Positions 7,379 to 15,161 of a stretch of 18,662 nt of DNA are shown here, one piece after another. Every line of letters starts with the position of its first letter. Position 1 is the first letter of the stretch. The position numbers were made by a program, and so were the translations under genes. Source of the stretch: CAYQTL01 sp964420405 (GTDB lineage Bacteria; Acidobacteriota; Thermoanaerobaculia; Thermoanaerobaculales; Sulfomarinibacteraceae). The notes under the pieces are model-generated. The model had not been told where the DNA came from. It ran no database searches and was given only the letters and a program-made list of their open reading frames with translations. Where the stretch lies: positions 1 to 18,662 of the forward strand of contig CAYQTL010000084.1 of assembly GCA_964420405.1 (NCBI GenBank). The letters are read 5' to 3'.

Positions 7379-8539
7379 CTACGCCGCCGGCTCGAGAACG
7401 ACGTCGCCGGCGGCGATCCCGAGCGCCCTTTCGAGCACCACGTCCGGCTGGTCCCCGGCGTCGTCCCCGGCGTCGGCCGGGTCGACCTGCACGAGCTCGT
7501 CGGGCTCGACACCGCCGTCGGCGATCGGCTCGGCGTCGGCGCGGAGCCACAGACCGACCGGGATCCACAGGGTCAGGTCGCCCTCGTGGACGAACTGCAT
7601 GTGGGGCGCGTGGCCGATCGTCGCCGACGCGCCGACCAGCGGGACCCCGGCGCGCTGCATGGCGGCGGCGAGGATCTCCCCCACCCCTTCGGTGTCGCCG
7701 CCCACGACAACCGCTCGGGGCACCGGAAGGACCGTCGCGTCGGCCCTCGCCGCGAACGCCGCCTCGCCGGCGCGCCGGCCGCGCCACTGCCCGAGCAGTC
7801 CCTCGGAGAGGAACAGGTCCGCCACCGCGACGGCCTCGCTCTCCAGACCCCAGATCAGCGAGCGCAGGTCGAGCACCGCCGGCTGGTCGGCGTCGACGAT
7901 CGACGCGATCCCCTCCGCGGCGCCCTCCGGCAACGACTCGAGGCGGACCACCTGGATGCCGTCCACCAGCTCGACGGTCGCCGGCTCGGGTGTCCACGGC
8001 GTCGGCTCGAGGGTGACCGTACGGCGCACGTCCACCTGGCGGTCGACGATCGTCAGCTCGACCGACTCCCCCGCCGTCAGCCTGTCGTGCAGCTCGAGCC
8101 GGAGCTCCCACAGCGGCCGTCCGCGGGTGTTGACCCCGTCCACCAGCTCGATGACCTCCCACTGCTCGAGCCCGGCCATCCGCGAGGGCGAGCCGGCCAG
8201 CGTGTGCCGCACCGCCGCCGAGCTGAAACGCTTCGCGAGGCCGAGTCCGAACGCCGGCGGCTCCGCGACGAGCTGACGGTAGGTGTCGGAGCGCTCGGCC
8301 GGCAGCACCGCCGCCCACCAGTCGACCGACTCCACGATGCCGGCGTCCAGCGCCACGGCGAGCGCCTGCGGGTCGAGCTCCTCGACGTACTCCGCCTGCA
8401 CCAGGTGGACCACCTCCGCGAGGTTGCCGAGCGCCCGGAACAGGTCCTCGCGGACGGCGCGGCTCGCCGTCAGCACGCCGGCGAACAGCAGCACCACGAT
8501 CATTGACAGCGCCACGAAACCGAGGCGGAATCGGAACAT
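7379..8539 (-). CDS. S41/CtpA-like protein with degenerate catalytic site
   Basis: This 386-residue protein starts at ATG 8539, 2 bases after the envC-like stop, with GGAAG upstream. An N-terminal membrane segment or signal (about 5-24) is followed by a helical region and a PDZ-like domain (AGSPSRMAGLEQWEVIELVDG). The S41 core follows (VVRLESLPEGAAEGI, AVLDLRSLIWG). In active C-terminal processing peptidases the Ser sits in SASASEI and the Lys lies 25 residues later. Here the matching stretch is GDTEGVGEILAAAMQ, placing Gly285 at the Ser position, and His310 (TIGHAP) at the Lys position, with the same spacing of 25. It is therefore probably a pseudopeptidase with a binding or scaffolding role. 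It sits between envC-like and yibQ-like genes, the usual ctpA position. Confidence 0.85.
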   Translation of the reverse strand: MFRFRLGFVALSMIVVLLFAGVLTASRAVREDLFRALGNLAEVVHLVQAEYVEELDPQALAVALDAGIVESVDWWAAVLPAERSDTYRQLVAEPPAFGLGLAKRFSSAAVRHTLAGSPSRMAGLEQWEVIELVDGVNTRGRPLWELRLELHDRLTAGESVELTIVDRQVDVRRTVTLEPTPWTPEPATVELVDGIQVVRLESLPEGAAEGIASIVDADQPAVLDLRSLIWGLESEAVAVADLFLSEGLLGQWRGRRAGEAAFAARADATVLPVPRAVVVGGDTEGVGEILAAAMQRAGVPLVGASATIGHAPHMQFVHEGDLTLWIPVGLWLRADAEPIADGGVEPDELVQVDPADAGDDAGDQPDVVLERALGIAAGDVVLEPAA

Positions 8540-8541
8540 CG

Positions 8542-9681
8542 TCAGCTTCCTTCCATCAGCTGGAGCCACCGGCGGGGGTCCTGCGGGGCGTCGCCGCGGC
8601 GGATCTCGAAGTACAGGTTGCCGTCCCTTTCCGGAGTCGATGCGAGGCCGAGGCGGGCGCCCATCTCGACCCGCTGGTCGACCCGCACCAGGATCGTCGC
8701 GAGCCCGGCCACCAGCGAGTACACGTCGTTGCCGTGATCCAGCACCACCATGTTCCCGTAACCTTTGAAGTGGCGGGCATATGCCACGATACCCGGGAAC
8801 ACGGCCGTGACCGGGGCGCCGGTGGCGACGTCGAACCGGAGACCGTTGCAGACGGTGTACGTCGCGTACCGCGGCAGGTAGCCGCGCCCGAACTCCCGAA
8901 CCACCCGGCCGCGGGCCGGCCACGGCAGGGCGCCCCGGTACCGCCGGATGTCGTCCTCCGGCGTCACCCGCTGGCGTGACGCCACCACCGACAGCAGCCG
9001 CTCGAGGGCCTGCTCGCGCCCGCGCATCTCGGCGAGCCGGTCGCCCGTCGAGCGGGTCGAGCGCGACAGCTCGCGCAGCCGCGTCTCGACCTCGGCCCGG
9101 GTCCGCTCCAGCTCCTGCCGGCGCTCGACCAGGCTCGCGGCCTCGAGGCGGGCGGTCTCCAGCGTGCGGCTGAGCTCGGCCAGCCTCCGGTTGCGCTCGG
9201 TCTGCAGCTCGCGATACTCCGAGAAGAGCCTGAGCTGGCCCGTCGTGAGGACCGAAACCGTCCCCACCGCGGACTCCAGGTCGCCCCCCGAGGCCGCATC
9301 CCACAGCAGCTGCAGCTGCCCCGGCCGCCCGAGCAGGGAGACCATCTCCACGTGGCGGCTGAGGATCGCCCGGCGCTGCTCCAGCTCCACCGCCAGCTGC
9401 TCGGCGCCACGCCGCAGCGCCTCGGCCTCGCTGCGGCTGCCCGCGAGGACCAGCTCGACCTCCGCGACCCGCGCCTCCGCGAGCTGGAGCTCGGCGCTCA
9501 GACGCGCCCGCTCGGCGGTCACACCCTCGCTTTCGGCCTGCAGCACCGTCAGTCGCTGCTCGAGCGCGCGGATCGACTCACGCACCGACTCCAGCTGGCC
9601 GTCGGGACCCAGGGCCGCCGCGGCCGCGACCGGCGCGACGGCGCACGCCGCGAGGCAGATCAGCCTGCGCACGGCCGGCAT
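8542..9681 (-). CDS. EnvC-like murein hydrolase activator (degenerate LytM/M23 domain)
   Basis: This 379-residue exported protein begins MPAVRRLICLAACAVAPVAAAAA, a clear signal peptide. About residues 25-240 form a long coiled coil rich in Arg, Glu and Leu. The C-terminal LytM/M23 domain starts near 262 (LPWPARGRVVREFG). The metal site is incomplete: the HxGxD motif reads CNGLR (278-282) and the final HxH reads NLYFEIR, while His316 (DHGND) remains. E. coli EnvC has the same type of LYFEIR ending and activates amidases instead of cutting peptidoglycan itself. ATG 9681 is preferred to upstream in-frame starts because it opens the signal peptide. It is the first gene of the leftward envelope operon. 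Amidase partners are not in the window. Confidence 0.92.
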   Translation of the reverse strand: MPAVRRLICLAACAVAPVAAAAALGPDGQLESVRESIRALEQRLTVLQAESEGVTAERARLSAELQLAEARVAEVELVLAGSRSEAEALRRGAEQLAVELEQRRAILSRHVEMVSLLGRPGQLQLLWDAASGGDLESAVGTVSVLTTGQLRLFSEYRELQTERNRRLAELSRTLETARLEAASLVERRQELERTRAEVETRLRELSRSTRSTGDRLAEMRGREQALERLLSVVASRQRVTPEDDIRRYRGALPWPARGRVVREFGRGYLPRYATYTVCNGLRFDVATGAPVTAVFPGIVAYARHFKGYGNMVVLDHGNDVYSLVAGLATILVRVDQRVEMGARLGLASTPERDGNLYFEIRRGDAPQDPRRWLQLMEGS

Positions 9682-9790
9682 CGTACCGCAGCGGGGCGCC
9701 CCCGGAGCCGACCGTCCGCAGCCTCCGCCAGCCAGCTCCGGTGCCGGGCTCCGGTCCGGCCTCCGATCGTGACGCCGGGCCCGTCCCACC

Positions 9791-9820
9791 GTTCCCGATC
9801 ACGCTCCCGATCCCGTCCCC
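9791..9820. repeat. C-rich hexamer array, imperfect (GTTCCC, GATCAC, GCTCCC, GATCCC, GTCCCC)
   Basis: Five hexamers in phase, two of them mutated. It lies about 110 bases upstream of the envC-like start, so the G-rich strand is that gene's coding strand. Confidence 0.7.
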
Positions 9821-9928
9821 GACGCCTCTCACTGCACCCTTCAACAGCACGGTCCCAGGTTCCGGGGTCGCGGCCCGCCGTCCAGCCCCCGACGTCGTTC
9901 CGGCGTGTGGATGGCAGATCGGTGGGCC

Positions 9929-10021
9929 GGGAACGGGAACGGACGGGCGCTGGTCAGCTCCGGATGCGCCCGTACTGCGTCGGACGGGGGCCGTCGGGAT
10001 GGGAGGCGGGATCGGGATCGG
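9929..10021. repeat. G-rich hexamer arrays (GGGAAC x2; GGGATC x2 with extra GGG runs)
   Basis: 9929-9940 is two GGGAAC units within a longer G-rich run. 9996-10021 has GGGAT, GGGAGGC, GGGATC, GGGATC and GG. Both are inverted relative to 9791-9820 and lie upstream of the rightward gene at 10118. Confidence 0.7.
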
Positions 10022-10066
10022 AAGACCGAACCGGCGCGTCAGTGCCGCGTCCCACCGCAGCCCGGG

Positions 10067-10072
10067 TACACT
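10067..10072 (+). promoter_or_regulatory. Putative -10 box (TACACT) for the gene at 10118
   Basis: TACACT is the only TAnnnT box between the G-rich array and the start codon. It would give a leader of roughly 40 bases that includes the ribosome binding site GGGAGG at 10107-10112. No -35 consensus is seen. Confidence 0.3.
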
Positions 10073-10117
10073 TGACCCGGCCGCGGCGACGCGAGCACTC
10101 GCTCCGGGAGGCGGGCG

Positions 10118-11074
10118 ATGACCCAGATGCTGTCGTACGACATCCACCTGCTCGGCCTGCGCGATCCGAGCCCGAAGGGGCGGAACGGCTTCGCCACCGC
10201 GATGCACCGGCTGACGGCGCGCCCCGTCCAGGAGGTGCAGGCGCTGCTCGACGCGACCGACCGCCAGCTGTTCCACTCCCTCGCCCGCGACGAGGCGGCG
10301 ACCGTGGTCGGCGTGCTCGACGACGCCGGCACGCTGGTCGAGGTCAGGCCGAGCACCCGCCAACCCACCGGCGGTCACGACCAGCTCGCGCCGACCGTCA
10401 GCTGCCCATCATGCCGCTTCGTGCAGCCCGCGGGCACCGAGGAGTGCAGCCGCTGCGGGCTGGTGTTCGCCAAGTTCGAGCGCGAGAAGGTCCAGCGGAT
10501 GCAGAAGGACCAGACCCTCGAGGAGGCGCTCCAGAAGGCCATCCAGGTCCGGGACGAGTGGGACCACCGGGCCAAGCAGTACCTCCAGACCCATCCGATG
10601 CCGCCCGACGCCACCGCAGGCTTCGAGCAGGTGCTGCGACGGGAGGAGATTCCGTTCCTCAGGCTGTCCGGCGAGGAGGGACCGATCCTGCTGACGTCGA
10701 GGCGGCTCCTGATGGTGCGCGAGGCCGGCGTCGCGGCGATCCCCTACGAGATGGTGTCCGACCTCGACTTCGGCGGCGGGCTGGTTCAGAAGAAGGGCCG
10801 CCAGCGGCTGGTGCTGACCTTCCACGGCCCGTTGCCGATGCCGGGCGGCGAGGCCAAGTCGGTGACGACGAGCCTCGACAAGGAGTCGCTCTTCTCCAAG
10901 GACGTGCTGATGGACTGGGCGTTCGCCCGCAACTTCATCTGCGGGGCGTGCGGCGCCCGCGACCTCGACTTCCGCCACGAGCAGGGCGCGGCCAAGGCCC
11001 GCTGCATGCACTGCGCGACCGACCACGACATCGACCTGCGCGAGGCGGTCGCGATCCCGATCATCAAGGAGTAG
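10118..11074 (+). CDS. Zinc-ribbon protein with L7/L12-like N-terminal domain and PH-like middle
   Basis: This 318-residue cytoplasmic protein has no family I can name as a whole. Residues about 24-77 align without gaps over 54 positions to the C-terminal domain of ribosomal protein L7/L12 (for example LTARPVQEVQALLD against LTGLGLKEAKDLVD, and DDAGTLVEV against EEAGAKVEL), and the preceding YDIHL fits the first strand. A zinc ribbon follows with Cys96, 99, 110 and 113 (CPSC and CSRCG). After a charged helix, residues about 185-260 look like a small PH-like barrel (ILLTSRRLLMV, AAIPYEMVSDLDF). A second ribbon uses Cys275, 278, 296 and 299 (CGACG and CMHC). GGGAGG 5 bases upstream sets the start. 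It is co-directional with a lipoprotein gene 5 bases downstream. The function is unknown. Confidence 0.85.
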   Translation: MTQMLSYDIHLLGLRDPSPKGRNGFATAMHRLTARPVQEVQALLDATDRQLFHSLARDEAATVVGVLDDAGTLVEVRPSTRQPTGGHDQLAPTVSCPSCRFVQPAGTEECSRCGLVFAKFEREKVQRMQKDQTLEEALQKAIQVRDEWDHRAKQYLQTHPMPPDATAGFEQVLRREEIPFLRLSGEEGPILLTSRRLLMVREAGVAAIPYEMVSDLDFGGGLVQKKGRQRLVLTFHGPLPMPGGEAKSVTTSLDKESLFSKDVLMDWAFARNFICGACGARDLDFRHEQGAAKARCMHCATDHDIDLREAVAIPIIKE

Positions 11075-11079
11075 ACGAG

Positions 11080-11658
11080 ATGCCACGAATCGCGATCCTG
11101 GCGCTGCTGCTCGCCGCGGCCGCCTGCTCCCCCCAGCCCGAGCAGGCCGCGGATCCGGAGCCGGTGTACAACCCCGCCCTCGACATCCGCCTGGCAGGGG
11201 TGCCGGAGGGCTTCACGGTGACCACCAACGCCGGCGACCGCCTCGAGCTGCGACCCGTCGCGGACGACCCCGACCAGCCGGCGCCCGAGGGCCTGGTCAC
11301 GTTCGCCGTCGGGCCCGAGGAGTCCGGCGTCAACCTGGTCGCCGCGGTCCAACGGCACCAGGAGGAGGTGGAGTCGCGGCCGGGAGGCGAGTACCTCGGG
11401 GCCCGGGAGCTCGGAGGGCCCCTGGGCGTGGTGTTCTACTCCCGCGGCCGGCAGCTGACGGAGGACGGCCGGGCGGTCGAGGAGACGGTGCTCTACGCGA
11501 TCCACCCCGCCCAGAGCCGCCTGCTCGAGATCCGCTACCGCTACCCCGCCGGCGAGGACTCGAGCGGGCGCGTGACGTCGCTGATCGGCCTGCTGGCCGA
11601 GATCGAGGTGCCTCAGGCCGACGGCGAGGAGGCGGCCAACGGCGAGGGGTCGACGTAG
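11080..11658 (+). CDS. Small lipoprotein of unknown function
   Basis: This 192-residue protein has a short signal peptide and lipobox (LLLAAAACS, Cys16), so it is probably lipidated and exported. The mature part begins with a Pro/Glu-rich linker, then YNPALDIRLAGVPEGFTV and a mixed beta-rich region (GVVFYSRGRQL, ETVLYAIHPAQSRLLEIRYRY). It ends in an acidic tail. I do not recognise the family. It follows the zinc-ribbon gene by 5 bases and probably shares its transcript. A weak ribosome binding site (GACGAG) precedes ATG 11080. Its last 46 bases overlap the end of the opposite-strand SnoaL-like gene. Confidence 0.8.
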   Translation: MPRIAILALLLAAAACSPQPEQAADPEPVYNPALDIRLAGVPEGFTVTTNAGDRLELRPVADDPDQPAPEGLVTFAVGPEESGVNLVAAVQRHQEEVESRPGGEYLGARELGGPLGVVFYSRGRQLTEDGRAVEETVLYAIHPAQSRLLEIRYRYPAGEDSSGRVTSLIGLLAEIEVPQADGEEAANGEGST

Positions 11659-11984
11659 ATCCGGTACTGGTGGATGGCGCCGTCGCGCATCCGCAGGACG
11701 TTGACGAACGGAACCCGGACGTCGGGCAGCCCGGCGCGCCGGTAGCGCACCCGGCCCTCCAGCACCGCCACCTCCGGCGCCGGACGCCAGACCTCGTCGA
11801 CCGCGTGCTCGATCCCCTCGAAGGCTGCGAAGAAGCCCGCCACGTGGGCCCGTACCGCGTCACGCCCCCGCACCGGCTCGCCGCTGCCGTAGACAAACTC
11901 CACGTCGTCGGTGAGGTGTGCCGCGAACGCGTCTGGGTCGAAGCGGTCGATGGCGGCGAACAGGCTGTCGAAACGGTCGGCCAT
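11613..11984 (-). CDS. SnoaL/NTF2-like fold protein
   Basis: This 123-residue protein opens MADRFDSLFAAIDRFDPDAF and has the compact alpha+beta cone layout of the SnoaL/NTF2 superfamily: AAHLTDDVEFVYG, then GRDAVRAHVAGFFAAFEGI, strands LEGRVRYRR and VPFVNVLRMRDGAI, and HQYRIYVDPSPL. Members include small isomerases, hydrolases and ligand-binding proteins, so the reaction cannot be named. GGAGGAG about 7 bases upstream supports ATG 11984. It lies 59 bases after the unknown 99-residue gene and may be co-transcribed with it. The 3' end overlaps the lipoprotein gene on the other strand by 46 bases. Confidence 0.88.
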   Translation of the reverse strand: MADRFDSLFAAIDRFDPDAFAAHLTDDVEFVYGSGEPVRGRDAVRAHVAGFFAAFEGIEHAVDEVWRPAPEVAVLEGRVRYRRAGLPDVRVPFVNVLRMRDGAIHQYRIYVDPSPLAASSPSA

Positions 11985-12043
11985 GGCGTGGCTCCTCCGG
12001 CCGGTCGAACCGCGCCGGGTGGGCCGCGTCTTCCCGACCGCTC

Positions 12044-12343
12044 TCAGCCGGGCGTCGCGCCCACCTTCTCGAGCACGTGCTCGAAGCGGTCCTCGAACGT
12101 GTCGACGAACGCCTGGTGCAGCGGCGCGACGCGATGACCACCGGGCTCGGCCCGGAAGCCCCGGCCGTCGGCATGCAGGTGGTACCGCAGCACCGACCGG
12201 CCCATCCACGACACCCGGATCACGAGCTCCTCGTCCTCGCGGCGGACCGAGACGTACTCCTCGAGCCCGCGCTGCGCCAGGTCCTGCCGGACCTTCTCGA
12301 CGAACGCCTCCGGGCTCATGTCCGCGACGTGGAACGGGTGCAT
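12044..12343 (-). CDS. Conserved-looking hypothetical protein, 99 aa
   Basis: I do not recognise this protein. It has a mixed composition like a folded cytoplasmic protein: a helix SPEAFVEKVRQDLAQRGL, then alternating strands YVSVRREDEELVIRVSWMG and VLRYHLHADGRGFRAEP, then a helix HQAFVDTFEDRFEHVLEKV. That alpha-beta-beta-beta-alpha layout resembles a small single domain. There is no signal peptide or Cys motif. ATG 12343 is only a few bases downstream of a -10-like TATCCT and lacks a clear ribosome binding site. An internal ATG at 12319 is possible. A C-rich hexamer array lies just upstream. It is probably the first gene of a pair with the SnoaL-like gene. Confidence 0.7.
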   Translation of the reverse strand: MHPFHVADMSPEAFVEKVRQDLAQRGLEEYVSVRREDEELVIRVSWMGRSVLRYHLHADGRGFRAEPGGHRVAPLHQAFVDTFEDRFEHVLEKVGATPG

Positions 12344-12356
12344 CGGGCCGCCGGTG

Positions 12357-12362
12357 AGGATA
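12357..12362 (-). promoter_or_regulatory. Putative -10 box (TATCCT) for the 99-aa gene
   Basis: On the minus strand TATCCT ends 13 bases before the ATG at 12343, predicting a leader of about 7 bases or fewer. The same hexamer stands before the PIG-L/GT2 gene. No -35 box is visible. Confidence 0.35.
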
Positions 12363-12404
12363 GCACCACCCTCCGCGACTCCGGGCGCGACCGCGACGAG
12401 GTCT

Positions 12405-12496
12405 GGTTCCGATCCCGATCCCGTCGCCGATCCCGACGCACGCGGGGCGGTCGCCGACCCTGCCCGCCCCGCACGACGACACCATGATCCCAGGGA
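12405..12496. repeat. Intergenic element copy: C-rich array (12406-12434) plus conserved block
   Basis: GTTCC, GATCCC, GATCCC, GTCGCC and GATCCC are in phase, then about 30 bases later CGCCCCGCACGACGACACC and GATCCCAGGGA (about 12465-12496) match the block at 5971-6001. The right end of this copy runs into the stop of the phosphatase gene and has no G-rich array. Confidence 0.7.
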
Positions 12497-12502
12497 CGCC
12501 CG

Positions 12503-14479
12503 CTACTCCGCCCCGCCGATCCCGACGACCAGCAGTGTGACGTCGTCGGCGAGGTCGCCGGCGCCGACGAGGCTCTCCCACGCGCCCAGGACCGCGGCCG
12601 GGAGCTCGTCGGCCGCCAGCGTGGCGTGGGCCGCCAGGATCTGCCGGAACCGCTCGTAGCCCACCGGCTCGCCGGCGGGGTCGAGCGCCTCCACCAGGCC
12701 GTCCGAGTACAGCACCACCCGTGTGCCGGGGATGACGGCGAGCTCGGCCGTGTGCGGCTCGGCCAGCTGGCTGCCGAGCGGCAGCGAGCCCGCCGCCACC
12801 TCGGTGACGACGCCGTCGGGGCTGACGAGGTACGGCGGCGTGTGGGCGGCGGCTGTGTACCGGGCCGCGGACGACGCCGGGTCGAGCTCGAGCATGCCGA
12901 AGGTCACCAGCGTGCGCTCGGGACGCTGGCAGGTGAGCAGGCGGTTGAGCCGGCGGACGAGCTCGGGCCCGCCGTAGCCCTCGTGGACCAGCGCCGCCAC
13001 CGCCGACTTCAGAGACGCCATGAGCAGGCCCGTCGAGAGCCCGTGGCCCGCCACGTCGCCGATGCACACCACCAGCCGGTCGTCCTCGAGCGGGAAGACG
13101 TCGAAGTAGTCGCCGCCGACCTCGGCAGCCGGACGGAACACCGCCGAAACCGTCGTCGCGCCGTGTGTGGTCCGCCGGCCGGGAAGCAGGCTCTCCTGGA
13201 TCTCCCGCGCCAGCTCGAGCTCGCGCGACATCCGCTCCTTCTCGGCGACGTCGGCGAGCATCGCCTGCACCGACGCGGTCATGTGGTTGAACCGCTCGGC
13301 CAGCTCGCCGAGCTGGTCCCGCCGCCGGACCGGGATGCGGTGGTCGAGGTCGCCCCCGGCGACCGCCCGCGCGCCCCGGCTGAGGCGGGAGGTGGAGCGT
13401 GTGATCGACACGATCATGGCCGTCGCCACCACCAGGGCGAGGGCGTACAGCAGCGCGAACACGCCGCCGACGCCCAGCAGCACCGCCTGGAAGCCGGTGT
13501 GGAGGTCGTAGCGGGACAGCACGAAGTCGTCCCACGCCCGGTCGACCGACGTCCGCAGCAGCGACACCAACACGCCGTCGTCCAGGCGCTCGCCGGTGTC
13601 CAGGTCCCGGACGTCGCGGGCGACCCGGAACCAGACCACCAGCGGCTGGTCGAGCAGCCCCCCGTCGGGCGACGTCCACTCCGGCCACAGCTGCCCGTTT
13701 CCCTCCTCGTCGGCCTCCACCTGCAGCTGGATGCCGCCGCGGCCGGCGGATGCAGTCACCGAGACGTCCGGCGAGCCCGCGGCGTCGGTCCCGGTGGCGA
13801 ACGCGACGTCGAACCAGTGCGCCTCGCTGATCGCCGTCGCCGTGGCCCGGTCGAGCGGGATGATGGCGGCGACGACCGCGTCACCCGCGCGGTGGGCGGT
13901 CATGGCCGCGAACCCGCCGGCGTGCCGGACGATGGTGCTGTCGGCCTCCCCGACCCATGCCGGCACGGTGAGCGCCGTCGCCGGATCGCTCGTGCGGTAG
14001 GTCACCATGCCGTCGTGCACCGACCAGGCCACCGTCGGGACCCCCGGCGCCGCCTGGCGGTCCTGCAGCTCGCGCAGCCGGTCGAGGCCCGTCTCGGCGC
14101 CTTCGGACGCCGTCACCACCGCGACCTCCTCGCAGATCGCCTGGAGTCGCACCAGTGTCTCGGAAAGCACGGAGCCGTAGCGGACCGAGGTGTACTGGCC
14201 GGCGAGCATGTACAGCGCCACCGCCGCGAACACGAGCATCGACAGGATCGGCGTCAGCCCGATCAGCACGTAGGAGACGAAGAGGCGGACGCCGACGCGG
14301 TACGTCAGCCACCGCCAGGCCCGCCACAGCGCCCACACCACCGTGCACGCCGCCCAGACCGCCACGAGCACCCACAGCAGGCTCGCCACGGCGGTTCCGG
14401 GTGCCAGCACGAGGAGCGCGAGAGCGACCACCAGCAGGGCGGCGCCCGCGAGCAGCCACCGCGACGCGCGACGGTTCAC
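12503..14479 (-). CDS. Membrane HAMP-SpoIIE (RsbU-type) Ser/Thr phosphatase
   Basis: This 658-residue protein starts at GTG 14479, overlapping the tdk stop (GTGA). Two N-terminal hydrophobic segments (about 8-52) and a third (about 65-95) are followed by an extracytoplasmic sensor-like region up to about 320. A fourth membrane segment (VLLGVGGVFALLYALALVV) leads to a HAMP domain (LSRGARAVAGGDLDHRIPV). A linker with ELELAREIQESLLP, typical of RsbU-like proteins, precedes the PP2C-type SpoIIE domain. Its metal-site motifs are present: EVGGDYFDVF, GDVAGHGLSTGLLM, YSDGLVEA and DDVTLLVV. It probably dephosphorylates an anti-anti-sigma-like partner in response to an external signal, but no such partner is encoded in the window. 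Confidence 0.94.
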   Translation of the reverse strand: MNRRASRWLLAGAALLVVALALLVLAPGTAVASLLWVLVAVWAACTVVWALWRAWRWLTYRVGVRLFVSYVLIGLTPILSMLVFAAVALYMLAGQYTSVRYGSVLSETLVRLQAICEEVAVVTASEGAETGLDRLRELQDRQAAPGVPTVAWSVHDGMVTYRTSDPATALTVPAWVGEADSTIVRHAGGFAAMTAHRAGDAVVAAIIPLDRATATAISEAHWFDVAFATGTDAAGSPDVSVTASAGRGGIQLQVEADEEGNGQLWPEWTSPDGGLLDQPLVVWFRVARDVRDLDTGERLDDGVLVSLLRTSVDRAWDDFVLSRYDLHTGFQAVLLGVGGVFALLYALALVVATAMIVSITRSTSRLSRGARAVAGGDLDHRIPVRRRDQLGELAERFNHMTASVQAMLADVAEKERMSRELELAREIQESLLPGRRTTHGATTVSAVFRPAAEVGGDYFDVFPLEDDRLVVCIGDVAGHGLSTGLLMASLKSAVAALVHEGYGGPELVRRLNRLLTCQRPERTLVTFGMLELDPASSAARYTAAAHTPPYLVSPDGVVTEVAAGSLPLGSQLAEPHTAELAVIPGTRVVLYSDGLVEALDPAGEPVGYERFRQILAAHATLAADELPAAVLGAWESLVGAGDLADDVTLLVVGIGGAE

Positions 14480-15090
14480 GACGCGGCCTCGTCCCCCGGC
14501 GGGAAGAGCCAGGGCTCGAGGCCGAGAGACGCGCCCTCGGGCTCGTGGCACCGGCGGCAACGTGCCTCGTAGACGCCGCCGGCGCCGACCACCACCTGCG
14601 CCTCCTGGTCGGTCAGGCGCTGGGTGTAGCTCGCCGAGGCGCCGCAGCGCGAGCAGATGGCGGTGATCTTGTCGACCCGCTCGGCGATCGCGAGCAGGGT
14701 CGGCATCGGGCCGAACGGGACGCCGCGGAAGTCCATGTCGAGACCGGCCACGATGACCCGCTTGCCGAGGTGCGCGAGGTGGCCGCAGGCCCTCGCGAGG
14801 CCGTCGTCGAAGAACTGGGCCTCGTCGACGCCCACGACCTCGGTGCGAGGGTCGAGGCGGGCGAGGATCTCGTCGCTGCCGCCGACCGCCTCGGAGGGGA
14901 CCCGCCACTGCGAGTGGGACACGATGTCCGACACCGAGTAGCGGTCGTCCACCGACGGCTTGAACACCTGCAGCCGCTGGCGCGCGATCGCCGCCCGCCG
15001 CAGCCGCCGGATCAGCTCCTCCGACTTGCCCGAGAACATCGGGCCGCAGATCACCTCGATCCAGCCGCCGCCGGGCCGCGCCGGGTTCAT
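14476..15090 (-). CDS. tdk: Thymidine kinase, type II (TK1-like)
   Basis: This 204-residue salvage enzyme phosphorylates thymidine to dTMP. The P-loop GPMFSGKSEE starts at residue 16. The Walker B/base motif is VDEAQFF, with Glu90 as the expected general base. The lasso zinc site uses Cys146 and Cys149 (CSRCG) and Cys178 and Cys181 (CRRCH), as in bacterial TK1-type enzymes. Family motifs GLDMDFRGVPFG and ASASYTQR are also present. ATG 15090 follows a strong GGAGGAGGGG. The stop overlaps the start of the SpoIIE phosphatase gene, so the two are probably co-transcribed without an obvious functional link. The upstream spacer contains the scaffold gap. Confidence 0.97.
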   Translation of the reverse strand: MNPARPGGGWIEVICGPMFSGKSEELIRRLRRAAIARQRLQVFKPSVDDRYSVSDIVSHSQWRVPSEAVGGSDEILARLDPRTEVVGVDEAQFFDDGLARACGHLAHLGKRVIVAGLDMDFRGVPFGPMPTLLAIAERVDKITAICSRCGASASYTQRLTDQEAQVVVGAGGVYEARCRRCHEPEGASLGLEPWLFPPGDEAAS

Positions 15091-15115
15091 GAACACCCCT
15101 CCTCCATGGCGGTAC

Positions 15116-15121
15116 AGGGTA
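15116..15121 (-). promoter_or_regulatory. Putative -10 box for tdk (TACCCT)
   Basis: On the minus strand TACCCT stands 25 bases before the tdk start codon, giving a leader of about 18-20 bases that holds the GGAGGAGGGG ribosome binding site. No -35 consensus is visible; the box is GC-shifted, so confidence is low. Confidence 0.3.
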
Positions 15122-15161
15122 GCAGGAGCGACGGCGTCGGCCGTCCGCGTCCGCCCCCTGA

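Larger units (their letters stand above)
9682..10117. other. Divergent spacer with inverted hexamer arrays: no gene seen
   Basis: The 436 bp between envC-like and the L12-like gene contain no convincing ORF. From left to right they hold a C-rich array (9791-9820), a central stretch with GGTCCCAGGTTCCGGGG near 9850, then G-rich arrays (9929-9946 and 9996-10021) and a -10-like TACACT at 10067-10072. Confidence 0.6.

Noticed and set aside
5898..8318. 806-residue minus-strand frame across the yibQ and S41-like genes
   Set aside because: Its product is Arg/Gly/Ala-rich low complexity, a third-frame shadow of two genes with recognised families.
12626..14572. 648-residue rightward frame opposite the SpoIIE phosphatase
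   Set aside because: His/Arg/Gly-rich composition without motifs; it is the antisense shadow of a clearly conserved gene.
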